Positions 1 through 6,727 of a stretch of 10,531 nt of DNA are shown piece by piece (within the stretch, counting starts at the first letter, position 1; the number at the start of each line of letters is the position of its first letter). The notes beneath the pieces are model-generated. The model was not told the origin of the DNA. It ran no database searches and saw nothing but the letters and a program-made list of their open reading frames with translations. Source of the DNA: Desulfobulbaceae bacterium (GTDB lineage Bacteria; Desulfobacterota; Desulfobulbia; Desulfobulbales; UBA5123); NCBI GenBank assembly GCA_029865195.1, contig JAOUHH010000072.1:1-10531 (forward strand), in the 5' to 3' direction. The position numbers and the translations under genes are program-made.

Positions 1-579
1 TAAACATGCTAAAACAACTAGTTAAGAAGAGCATGGGCTAGTTATCTAGGACAGCCCCTAATAATAAGCTTCTTATTGTCCCAGTCGATTCCGTGCGCGA
101 ATAACACCAGAATCTGATTATTATGCTGCAATATGTGCAGGACAATGTTGTTCTGCGCATTAAAATCGCGCGCTCGATAATAATGCGATCGAGTTATTTG
201 AGCCTAAATCCGTCCAGCGTTTGCGAGTTATTCCTGAAACCGTAGCAGAGTGCTTAAGACCTGACAAGAGAATAGATTTAGTCTTTTTAAATGTCCGACA
301 TAACCGCTGTTTTACCGCCAGCTACGATTGCCGCAAACCAACGGCTCCCTCTGCCGCCACAGGGTCTGCAACCAGCCTCATGCCTCAGGCAGAAACCGGA
401 CATAGAACCGGACACTGTTTACTCTTGAACTTACCCAAACATCCGTTTTGTCATACCTTATGACCAAAACCAAACCGGACATCAATACGGCCGCGGAACT
501 CGCCGCGATGACGACTTGCGCGGCCGGACAACCGTCCACCGCAGGCTTTTACCTCGTCCGGCAATGCTGGCAAACGGGC
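1..579. other. AT-richer intergenic stretch without a convincing gene
   Basis: No recognisable coding sequence is seen here. The first 300 bases are about 40-45% GC, well below the ppnP-transporter block to the right. Short open frames exist (for example 123-245, 221-463 and 448-633), but none has a good ribosome binding site or a recognisable protein, and the last runs straight through the ppnP terminator. Small hairpins are present: AATAAG-CTT-CTTATT at 63-77, and CTCGAT/ATCGAG arms at 173-178 and 188-193. The word CCGGACA occurs at 396-402, 408-414, 475-481 and 524-530. The stretch may be a decayed mobile-element remnant or the far end of a neighbouring locus; the sequence alone does not decide. 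Confidence 0.5.
396..530. repeat. Scattered short direct repeats of CCGGACA
   Basis: CCGGACA occurs at 396-402, 408-414, 475-481 and 524-530. The first three copies share the longer form AACCGGACA followed by T or C. The complementary word TGTCCG appears at 292-297. The first two copies are 12 bp apart, a little over one helical turn. They could be binding half-sites or the degenerate terminal repeats of a lost insertion element. No matching transposase is visible. Confidence 0.4.
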
Positions 580-613
580 AAAAAAAAGCCGGGGCTTGCT
601 GGCAAGCCCCGGC
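580..613 (-). terminator. Rho-independent terminator of ppnP
   Basis: A perfect 12-bp inverted repeat (588-599 against 602-613, arm GCCGGGGCTTGC) has only two central bases, so the real loop is about four bases. On the minus strand it is followed by eight T residues (the A-run at 580-587). It lies 26 bases past the ppnP stop codon, which is the right place and orientation. On the plus strand a T-run also sits nearby at 624-631, but ten bases from the stem, so any plus-strand activity would be weaker. Confidence 0.9.
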
Positions 614-639
614 CGATGACACGTTTTTTTTAACTGGAG

Positions 640-954
640 TTACGCGATAAAGGAACAGCAGTAATCGGTGATGGTCTTGATCTTGAGGCCGAATTTGGAT
701 TTGCCGGGAACATCAAAGGACTCGCCGCCCTTGATTGCCTTCCAGCCATTCTCGCCCGGCAACAGCACCTCAAGCTCGCCGGCCATGATCTCCATGACCT
801 CCGGGGCATCGGTGCCGAACTCGTACTCGCCGGGGAGCATGATCCCCAACGTTTTTTTCGACCCATCCGGGAAGACCACCGTGCGGCTGGTGACCTTGCC
901 GTCGAAGTAAACATTGGCCTTCTTCACTACCGTGACATTCTTGAACTCAGACAT
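640..954 (-). CDS. ppnP: Pyrimidine/purine nucleoside phosphorylase (PpnP/YaiE family)
   Basis: This 104-residue protein belongs to the PpnP family (formerly DUF1255, YaiE). Family members are small cytoplasmic cupin-fold enzymes that split purine and pyrimidine nucleosides with phosphate, giving the base and ribose 1-phosphate. Visible family features are the N-terminal YFDGKV motif (residues 16-21), LGIMLPGEYEF (36-46), a PEVMEIMAGELEVLLPG block (about 51-67) and FDVPGKSKFGLKI near residues 80-92. These align by eye with E. coli YaiE, which is about ten residues shorter at the N-terminus. The ATG at 952-954 is preceded by an AAGGGG ribosome binding site at 962-967, spaced seven bases, which supports the start. 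It is a single-gene unit closed by the terminator at 580-613, with 158 bp to the upstream channel gene on the same strand. Confidence 0.92.
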   Translation of the reverse strand: MSEFKNVTVVKKANVYFDGKVTSRTVVFPDGSKKTLGIMLPGEYEFGTDAPEVMEIMAGELEVLLPGENGWKAIKGGESFDVPGKSKFGLKIKTITDYCCSFIA

Positions 955-961
955 AACCGTA

Positions 962-967
962 CCCCTT
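962..967 (-). promoter_or_regulatory. Ribosome binding site of ppnP
   Basis: AAGGGG on the minus strand lies seven bases before the ATG of ppnP and fixes the start at 954. No convincing -35/-10 pair was found in the 158 bp between ppnP and the channel gene. A hairpin (GCCGCC-GACC-GGCGGC, 999-1014) lies in this gap, without a T-run. Confidence 0.7.
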
Positions 968-1112
968 GATTAAGAAAAATTGACAACCAACCCTTGCTGC
1001 CGCCGACCGGCGGCCGAGGGTCGAATCATGGCAAACATCCCAGCCAAGCGCCCCCCTTTTACCCAGATTCGACATTTTTTTCCAGCGATTCCGCAAAATC
1101 GCCGGGCCCCGC

Positions 1113-2036
1113 TCAAACGTCGGCCGCGACCCGGCCGGGCTGTTTTTCCAGCAACTGCACGCTGAACGGCTTGCGCTGCTCGCCAAAATAGACGGACTGG
1201 TGCGGAAAGGGGATTTCGATACCGTTGGCGTCAAAGGCGTATTTGATTCTGCGCAGATACTCGCGGCCCACCTCCCATTGCCGGATCGGGTTGGTTCTGA
1301 TTCGGCCCTTGATGATCACCGCCGAATCGGCAAACTTGTCGACCCCGAAGATATCCGGCTCCTCAAGCATGAACGTGCCGTATTTTTCATCCGCCAGCAT
1401 CTCCCTGCCGACCTCCTGCATGATGCCGATGACCCGGTCGGTGTTCTCCTTGTAGGCGACGCCGATATCGAAAACATAGGCGGACCATTCGTTGGTGAGA
1501 TTGCTCAAGGTGCTGATGGCCCCGTTGGGGAAGATATGCACCACCCCGCCCAGATCGCGCAGCACGGTGGTGCGAAAGTTGATCTTTTCGACCAGCCCGC
1601 CGGTGCCGTTGATGATGGCGACGTCGCCGACGCGGATCTGGTTTTCAAGGATGATGAAAAAGCCGGAGATGACATCCCGCACCAGATTCTGCGCGCCGAA
1701 ACCCACCGCCAGGCCAACGACGCCGGCGCTGGCGATGATGGGCCCGATCTCGACCCCGAATTCCTGCAGAATCACCAGGCCGACGGTGAGCCACAGGGCA
1801 AGCAGGCACCCCTGCCGGATCAACCGGACGATGGTTTCCACCCGCTTCTGCGATTCCGAGGGCGGCTCGCCCTCCGCCTCGCTCTTGTTGATCAGATGCT
1901 GCTCAAAACGCTGCAGGGATTTTTGCAGCATCTTCATCGCTACCCAGGAAAAAACGAGCAGCAGGGTGACCCGCAACCCGGTCTTGATCATGACGTCCCA
2001 GGAAAAACCAGCCAAAAAATTTTGCAGTGCATCCAT
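1113..2036 (-). CDS. Small-conductance mechanosensitive ion channel (MscS family)
   Basis: This inner-membrane channel is predicted to open under membrane tension and release solutes after osmotic downshock. With the start used here it has 307 residues, close to E. coli MscS (286). Predicted membrane helices lie at about 14-37, 68-92 and 98-130. The third is the glycine/alanine-rich pore helix (ASAGVVGLAVGFGAQNLVRD) typical of the family. It is followed by the beta domain, with VGDVAIINGTGG (136-147) and FPNG (169-172), and an alpha/beta C-terminal domain. The frame is open to an ATG at 2060 (315 residues). I prefer the ATG at 2034-2036 because AGGTG lies four bases upstream of it, whereas the upstream ATG has no ribosome binding site. 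It is divergent from the SLC12-like transporter, which suggests a role in ion and osmotic balance (inference). It is not MscK-like, as it lacks a large periplasmic region. Confidence 0.93.
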   Translation of the reverse strand: MDALQNFLAGFSWDVMIKTGLRVTLLLVFSWVAMKMLQKSLQRFEQHLINKSEAEGEPPSESQKRVETIVRLIRQGCLLALWLTVGLVILQEFGVEIGPIIASAGVVGLAVGFGAQNLVRDVISGFFIILENQIRVGDVAIINGTGGLVEKINFRTTVLRDLGGVVHIFPNGAISTLSNLTNEWSAYVFDIGVAYKENTDRVIGIMQEVGREMLADEKYGTFMLEEPDIFGVDKFADSAVIIKGRIRTNPIRQWEVGREYLRRIKYAFDANGIEIPFPHQSVYFGEQRKPFSVQLLEKQPGRVAADV

Positions 2037-2040
2037 TAAA

Positions 2041-2045
2041 CACCT
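2041..2045 (-). promoter_or_regulatory. Ribosome binding site deciding the channel gene start
   Basis: AGGTG on the minus strand, four bases before the ATG at 2034-2036, supports initiation at MDALQNF rather than eight codons upstream. Confidence 0.6.
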
Positions 2046-2335
2046 CATTGCGTTTGCCATCGGCCGGCGCGCGGCCGGATTTCAGGAGGGGAAATAACCA
2101 GCAGGCGATGCTGCTTCCGGCACGGCCAAACGCTCTAGGCCCGCCGGAACTGCTGCTCTGCATAACGATATGAAACGCATCCCGGACAGGGTACCATAGA
2201 ATCCTTGCCCGCAGACCCCATAATCCTCGCCCCCTTCCCATCCGGCCGGCCAAAATACATTGACGGCCACCCCCACCCCGAGCTACAAGCAACGTAAATG
2301 TTTTACAATTCCTCCCAACTGTCAGGCAGAAAAAC
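2046..2335. other. Divergent intergenic region between channel and transporter
   Basis: About 290 bp separate the two divergent start codons and must hold both promoters. A TACAAT at 2304-2309 (five of six -10 bases) faces the transporter but has no good -35 partner. GGCCG/CGGCC arms at 2063-2077 can form a small GC-rich hairpin. No gene is recognised here. Confidence 0.35.
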
Positions 2336-4642
2336 ATGAACCACCAACTGAAAGCCACCGGCACCATGGGCACCGCCGCGGTGTTCCTCACCGCCATCTC
2401 CACCATCCTCGGCGCCATCATGTTCCTGCGCTTCGGCTACGCGGTGGCCAATATCGGCTTCTTCGGCGCCCTGGCGATCATCCTCCTCGGCCACGCCGTC
2501 ACCATCCCCACCGCCATGGCCCTGGCCGAGATCGCCACCAACCAGAAGGTGGAGGGCGGCGGCGAGTACTACATCATCTCCCGCTCCTTCGGCATCATCC
2601 CCGGCGCCGCCATCGGCATCTCGCTCTTTCTCTCCCAGGCGATCAGCGTCGCCTTTTACACCATCGCCTTTGCCGAGGCCTTCCGCCCCGTTTTTGCCTG
2701 GCTGTCCACCGCCACCGGCATGGAGATCAGCGATGCGCGGCTAGTGAGCCTGCCGGCGGTGATCCTGCTCGGCCTGGTGGTGATCAAGAAGGGGGCCGAC
2801 GCCGGCATCAAGCTGCTCTACGGGGTGGTCGGGGTGCTCTTCCTGTCGCTGGCCCTCTTCTTTCTGGGCTCCGGGCATCAGGAAAATCCGGGGAGCTATC
2901 ACCACCTCATCGAAACGGTCAAGGACCCGGACAACTTCTTCCTGGTCTTCGCCATCTGCTTCCCGGCCTTTACCGGCATGACCGCCGGGGTCGGCCTCTC
3001 CGGCGACCTGCGCGATTCCCGCAAGGCGATCCCGCTGGGCACCATGAGCGCCACCCTGGTCGGGCTGGTGGTCTACATCGCCATCGCCTACAAACTGGCC
3101 ATCTCCGCCAGCCCCGAAACCCTGGCCGGCGAACAGCTGGTGATGGCGAAAATCGCCCTCTGGGGGCCGATCATCCCCATCGGCCTGGCCTGCGCCACCA
3201 TCTCCTCGGCCCTCGGCTCAAGCCTGGTGGCCCCCCGCACCCTGCAGGCCCTGGCCGGCGACAAGATCATCCCCTCACCCCGCCTCACCTCCTGGCTTGC
3301 CGCCGGCACCGGCGCCACCCAGGAACCCCGCAACGCCACCATGGTGGTCTTTGCCATCGCCCTGGTCTTCGTCATGCTCGGGGATGTGGATTTTGTCGCC
3401 CAGGTCATCTCCATGTTCTTCATGGTGACCTATGGCGCCATCTGCCTGATCTCCTTTCTCGAACATTTCGCCGCCGATCCGTCCTACCGGCCCTCCTTCC
3501 GTTCCAAGTGGTATATCTCGCTCTTCGGCGCGGTGGCCTGCCTGTGGCTGATGTTCAAGATGAGCCTGCCCTACGCGGTGCTCTCCATCCTGATGATGAC
3601 CGCCCTCTACCTGTGGATCGGCTATCAGAACCCGGAGCGGCGCGGGCTGGCGGCGATCTTCCAGGGGGCCATCTTCCAGATCAGCCGCCAGCTCCAGATC
3701 TTTCTGCAAAAATCCGGGCAGCAGAGCGGCGAGGAGCGCTGGCGGCCGGCGGTGGTCTGCATCTCCGCCCACTCCTTCGAGCGGCTGGATTCCTTCAACC
3801 TGCTGCGCTGGATCGCCCACCGTTTCGGCTTCGGCACCTATATCCACTACCTGCCGGGCTACCTCTCCAAGGAAACGGTGGCCAACTCCCGCGAGATCAT
3901 GCACCGGCTGGTGCACCTCACCGACGTCAGCCGCAGCAATATCTACATCGACACCCTGATCAGCCCCTCCTACACCACGGCCGTGGCCCAGGTGGCCCAG
4001 TTGCCCGGCATCTCCGGCAAGGAAAACAACCTCATTCTCTTCGAGTTCTCACGGCAAAGCGAGGAGGAACTGGCCGACATCATCGACAACTACCGGATGC
4101 TGCTGGCGACCGGGTTCGATGTCTGCATCCTCGGCTCCACCTCCCGCGATTACGGCTACCGCCGGGAGATTCACATCTGGATCACCCCCGAGGATTACGA
4201 CAACGCCAGCCTGATGATCCTGCTGGCCTACATCATCATGGGCCATCCCGACTGGGAGGGGGGGCAGATCAAGCTGATGGCCGCCTTCCCGGAGGCGGAG
4301 ATCGACGAACAGAAGGAAAACCTGCACCTGATGATCAAGGAAGGGCGGCTGCCCATCTCCGCCCGCAACATCGAACTCCTGGCCACCGACTCCGGCTCGC
4401 CGCGCAAGGAGTTGATCCGCCGGCAATCGCGGGACGCCGACCTGATCATCCTGGGCTTCATCGGCGAGGCGCTGCAGCACCAGAAGGAAAAACTCTTTGC
4501 CGGTTACGACGAGCTGGGCAACATCCTCTGGGTGAACACCAAGAAGGAAATCCTGATGAACCGCGATGAAATAAGCGACCGAAACGGCAACGACACCGCG
4601 CCGGCGGAAACGGACGAGGATGCCGACGCCGCCGGCACCTGA
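2336..4642 (+). CDS. APC-superfamily transporter, cation-chloride cotransporter (SLC12)-like
   Basis: This 768-residue membrane transporter has about 12 predicted helices in residues 12-450 and a soluble C-terminal half. The first helix (STILGAIMFLRFGYAV) and the EIATNQKVEGGGEYYIISRSFG segment (residues 65-86) match the pattern of SLC12 (Na-K-Cl / K-Cl) cotransporters, in which a TN..V.GGG.Y..ISRS motif follows helix 2. The C-terminal half starts near residue 465 (WRPAVVCISAHSFERLDSF) and ends with DADLIILGFIGE near residue 700. This looks like the universal-stress-protein-like domain of bacterial SLC12 homologues and is probably cytoplasmic and regulatory. The last 20 residues are an acidic, alanine-rich tail. 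Start: the ATG at 2336 begins just before the hydrophobic domain, with only a weak purine stretch (AGGCAG) upstream. Substrates cannot be read from the sequence. Amino acid transport is the alternative, since APC permeases share the fold. Confidence 0.85.
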   Translation: MNHQLKATGTMGTAAVFLTAISTILGAIMFLRFGYAVANIGFFGALAIILLGHAVTIPTAMALAEIATNQKVEGGGEYYIISRSFGIIPGAAIGISLFLSQAISVAFYTIAFAEAFRPVFAWLSTATGMEISDARLVSLPAVILLGLVVIKKGADAGIKLLYGVVGVLFLSLALFFLGSGHQENPGSYHHLIETVKDPDNFFLVFAICFPAFTGMTAGVGLSGDLRDSRKAIPLGTMSATLVGLVVYIAIAYKLAISASPETLAGEQLVMAKIALWGPIIPIGLACATISSALGSSLVAPRTLQALAGDKIIPSPRLTSWLAAGTGATQEPRNATMVVFAIALVFVMLGDVDFVAQVISMFFMVTYGAICLISFLEHFAADPSYRPSFRSKWYISLFGAVACLWLMFKMSLPYAVLSILMMTALYLWIGYQNPERRGLAAIFQGAIFQISRQLQIFLQKSGQQSGEERWRPAVVCISAHSFERLDSFNLLRWIAHRFGFGTYIHYLPGYLSKETVANSREIMHRLVHLTDVSRSNIYIDTLISPSYTTAVAQVAQLPGISGKENNLILFEFSRQSEEELADIIDNYRMLLATGFDVCILGSTSRDYGYRREIHIWITPEDYDNASLMILLAYIIMGHPDWEGGQIKLMAAFPEAEIDEQKENLHLMIKEGRLPISARNIELLATDSGSPRKELIRRQSRDADLIILGFIGEALQHQKEKLFAGYDELGNILWVNTKKEILMNRDEISDRNGNDTAPAETDEDADAAGT

Positions 4643-4677
4643 AACCGGGGCCGGGAAGGGTATCCCCACGTCCCTCT

Positions 4678-4706
4678 TTGACTTTTCCCCCAACCGGTCT
4701 TACAGT
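4678..4706 (+). promoter_or_regulatory. Sigma70-like promoter of the 4750 gene
   Basis: TTGACT (4678-4683, five of six) and TACAGT (4701-4706, four of six) are separated by exactly 17 bp. Transcription would start near 4713, giving a leader of about 37 bases. An ACAGT-TGCC-ACTGT inverted repeat (4702-4715) overlaps the -10 box and the probable start site, and could be a small operator. The promoter lies in the 107-bp gap after the transporter gene, which has no clear terminator, so read-through is also possible. Confidence 0.55.
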
Positions 4707-4749
4707 TGCCACTGTCGCAACATAACCCCACAATCGCCAATGGTGCCCA

Positions 4750-6453
4750 ATGCCGAAGATTCTCTCCATCGAAGAAAAGCTGCTCAAGAACCTGCCCCCG
4801 GCGGAAATGGCCGGTCGCCTGATGACCCTTCCCGCCCCCAGACGGCTTGCGGCCCTGCTTGAGCGGGAGGACGCCGAGGCAGTGGTCGCAGCACTCCCCG
4901 AGCCGGATTTCCATCTCTTCGTCAAGGAGCTGGGCGCCGACAGCGCCGCGCCGCTGCTGGCCATGGCGCGGCCGGAGCAGTTCACCCATCTGCTCGATGT
5001 CGACTGCTGGCAGGGCGACGAGCTGCTGGCCGGCAAGACCCTGGCCTGGTGCGAGGCGATGATCGCCGCCAACGAGGTCAAGCTGCTCAACTGGCTCTAT
5101 CAGGTGGATTTTGAATTCCTGGTCGTTTTCTTCAAGAAATGGATCGATCAGGTGGAGACCATCGAGGATGAGGACGACTATCAGGAAGAAAGCGATGTGC
5201 TGCCCCGGCTGACCATCGACAACCAGTATTACTTTTCAACCCGCTATCCGAACCACGAACCGCTGCTCAAATACATCCTCGGCTACCTGTTCGAGAACCA
5301 TCACGACTTCTACCTGGCCCTGCTCCATCAGGTTCGGGCCGGCCTGGACACGGAAACCGGCGAGCTCGCCTACCGCTTCCACCGGGGCAGGCTCGCCGAC
5401 CACGCCATTCCCGACCTTGAGGAAGCAGTTGCCATCTATCATCCGCTGCCCGCCCACCGGATCAATCGCGACAAGACCATTCTCCAGCCCGGCGAGGAAA
5501 ACGCCACCCCCCCGACCTTCGCCATGGCCGTGGTCCGACGGCGCGATCTGCTGGGCGCGGCCCTTGCCCGGATCAACGACCCGGCCGATCAGGCGACCCT
5601 GCGGCAGGAGCTGGCGGCGCTGGCCAACAAGGTACTGATCGCCGACCGGCTGGATGCCGACGACCCGGCCAACCTGCAGCGGGCCGCAGACAAGGCGGCG
5701 GCGATGATCAATCTGGGGCTGGAGCTGTTCAGCGGCGACGATGAGGCCGGCGGCGCGGAAACGCTGCGGCAGGTCTATCTGGAGAATCTGTTCCGGCTCG
5801 GCCACCACCACCTCGCGGCCCTGACCGGCCGGATGCAGGGGTTCATCGACAACGAGCTGCCGCGCTGCTGGCCGGCGGGCTTGAACCTCGTCGACGAGCC
5901 CTGGCAGGAACGGATCAACCTGCTCACCGCCAAGACCCCGATCATCATGCGGCCGCAGAGCAACGGCCCCACCGAGGAGGACTTTGTCCGCAGCCGCGCC
6001 GACCTGGAACGGGTGGAACGGCTCATCGGACTCCTGACGCCGCTGCCCGCCCTGCTCGCCCAATGCCGGGAGCAGTGCCGGGAAGAATGGGAGCAGCTCG
6101 CGGCCCGGCTCTCCCGCAAGGGACAGATCCACAACCTTAACGACATCACCCTCGGCAGCCTGCTGTTCACCGGCGCGGCCAACGAGCTCTGGACCGGCAG
6201 CTTCGAGATCAGCGCCCTGCCGCTGCCGCTCTGGGGCGACATCGCGCCCCTGCTGGCGCCCGAGGCGATGGCGAAGGCCATTACCGCCCGGCTCCGTACA
6301 ATGCTGGCCGGCAATGTCCTGCTGCCGGATGCGGAAGCATACCTGCAGCCGCTCCTCGACCGCTATCGCCAGGAGATGGGGCACCGCACCGCACTGCCGG
6401 ACCCGCGGATGATGCCGTTTTTGCTCTTCACGGAAGCGGCGGCGTGTAGATAA
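4750..6453 (+). CDS. Uncharacterised DUF6178-like protein
   Basis: This 567-residue protein has no assigned function. From memory it resembles the DUF6178 family of Deltaproteobacteria, which I hold with moderate confidence. It is soluble, with no signal peptide or membrane segment, and appears mostly alpha-helical, leucine- and alanine-rich with many acidic residues. Recognisable stretches are a helical N-terminus with LPPAEMAGRLMTLPAPRRL (15-33), an aromatic patch (LLNWLYQVDFEFLVVFFKKW, 112-131), an acidic segment EDEDDYQEES (138-147) and PLLKYILGYLFENHHDFY (about 174-191). No catalytic motif (Walker, HD, HExxH or nucleotide-binding loop) was seen. Codon use and GC match the neighbouring core genes, so it looks native. 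No ribosome binding site is obvious before the ATG at 4750; the protein begins sensibly there, and no better in-frame start was found. Confidence 0.8.
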   Translation: MPKILSIEEKLLKNLPPAEMAGRLMTLPAPRRLAALLEREDAEAVVAALPEPDFHLFVKELGADSAAPLLAMARPEQFTHLLDVDCWQGDELLAGKTLAWCEAMIAANEVKLLNWLYQVDFEFLVVFFKKWIDQVETIEDEDDYQEESDVLPRLTIDNQYYFSTRYPNHEPLLKYILGYLFENHHDFYLALLHQVRAGLDTETGELAYRFHRGRLADHAIPDLEEAVAIYHPLPAHRINRDKTILQPGEENATPPTFAMAVVRRRDLLGAALARINDPADQATLRQELAALANKVLIADRLDADDPANLQRAADKAAAMINLGLELFSGDDEAGGAETLRQVYLENLFRLGHHHLAALTGRMQGFIDNELPRCWPAGLNLVDEPWQERINLLTAKTPIIMRPQSNGPTEEDFVRSRADLERVERLIGLLTPLPALLAQCREQCREEWEQLAARLSRKGQIHNLNDITLGSLLFTGAANELWTGSFEISALPLPLWGDIAPLLAPEAMAKAITARLRTMLAGNVLLPDAEAYLQPLLDRYRQEMGHRTALPDPRMMPFLLFTEAAACR

Positions 6454-6521
6454 TCCTGCCCTCGATAGACATCACCCTGCAGCTAGACACTTTGTGTACG
6501 ACAACCAAACATCTCCTCTCC

Positions 6522-6544
6522 GGAGTTCGCTCCTCATTTTTTTT
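6522..6544 (+). terminator. Possible terminator after the DUF6178-like gene
   Basis: A short GGAG-TTCG-CTCC hairpin (6522-6533) is followed after three bases by eight T residues (6537-6544). It lies about 70 bases past the stop codon at 6453. The stem is only four pairs, but the TTCG loop and long T-run make weak termination plausible. Confidence 0.45.
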
Positions 6545-6671
6545 GCGCCAGACACCACGCCAGACCTACCCTTGCAGCAACTCATTCCGAAAGATTACTC
6601 CGCGCTTATTTCATGATGTGCTGGTTATCCGAGTAACAAGTTTTAGGTTCCCAAATCACTAGTCCCTTTTT

Positions 6672-6715
6672 GCTGGTTGACAAAAAATAGATAAAAATGA
6701 TATTTGTCAACCAGC
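6672..6715 (+). promoter_or_regulatory. 13-bp perfect inverted repeat, likely operator of the ImmA-PIN operon
   Basis: GCTGGTTGACAAA (6672-6684) is repeated in perfect inverted form as TTTGTCAACCAGC (6703-6715) across an 18-base AT-rich spacer. The arm centres are 31 bp apart, about three helical turns, so a dimeric regulator could contact both from one side of the DNA. The left arm contains the -35 box and the right arm ends just before the ribosome binding site, so binding would block transcription. The XRE-type protein encoded just downstream is the obvious candidate ligand (inference). Confidence 0.75.
6677..6704 (+). promoter_or_regulatory. Sigma70-like promoter within the operator
   Basis: A consensus -35 TTGACA (6677-6682) is followed at 16 bp by GATATT (6699-6704, four of six -10 bases). 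Alternative -10 readings in the same AT-rich stretch shift by one or two bases. Transcription would begin inside or just after the right operator arm, giving a leader of under 20 bases. Confidence 0.6.
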
Positions 6716-6720
6716 GGAGG
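6715..6720 (+). promoter_or_regulatory. Ribosome binding site deciding the ImmA gene start
   Basis: CGGAGG lies seven bases before the ATG at 6728-6730. The frame is also open from a TTG at 6704, but that codon sits inside the operator arm and upstream of this site, so 6728 is chosen. Confidence 0.8.
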
Positions 6721-6727
6721 TGCAAAG

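Noticed and set aside
164..463. Frame containing LDNNAIE, reminiscent of IS66-type transposase ends
   Set aside because: Only that short word is reminiscent. The following residues do not continue the transposase pattern and no start is convincing.
448..633. Small open frame MSYLMTKTKPDINTAAELAAM...
   Set aside because: It reads through the ppnP terminator stem, ends in the adjoining T-run, has no ribosome binding site and matches nothing I recognise.
980..985. Plus-strand TTGACA as a promoter -35 box
   Set aside because: No -10 box is found at 16-18 bp and no plus-strand gene follows.
1074..1103. Hairpin GCGATT-AATCGC next to a run of T as a terminator for the channel gene
   Set aside because: On the minus strand the run reads as A residues after the stem, and on the plus strand the T-run precedes the stem, so neither direction gives a proper terminator.
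1200..2039. 279-codon plus-strand open frame opposite the channel gene
   Set aside because: Antisense shadow. The minus strand gives an unmistakable MscS protein here.
2260..4569. 769-codon open frame on the plus strand overlapping the transporter
   Set aside because: It is the shifted frame of the transporter gene. Its translation is rich in H, R, P and G with no recognisable domain, as expected from GC-rich codon use, while the other frame gives a clear membrane protein.
5236..6384. 382-codon minus-strand open frame opposite the DUF6178-like gene
   Set aside because: Antisense shadow of a GC-rich gene. The protein looks low-complexity, no promoter or ribosome binding site was seen, and the plus-strand gene has the better composition.
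6546..6565. 8-bp direct repeat CGCCAGAC as an attachment or duplication site for the low-GC cassette
   Set aside because: Both copies lie on the same side, 12 bp apart, with no copy at the other end of the cassette near 8280.
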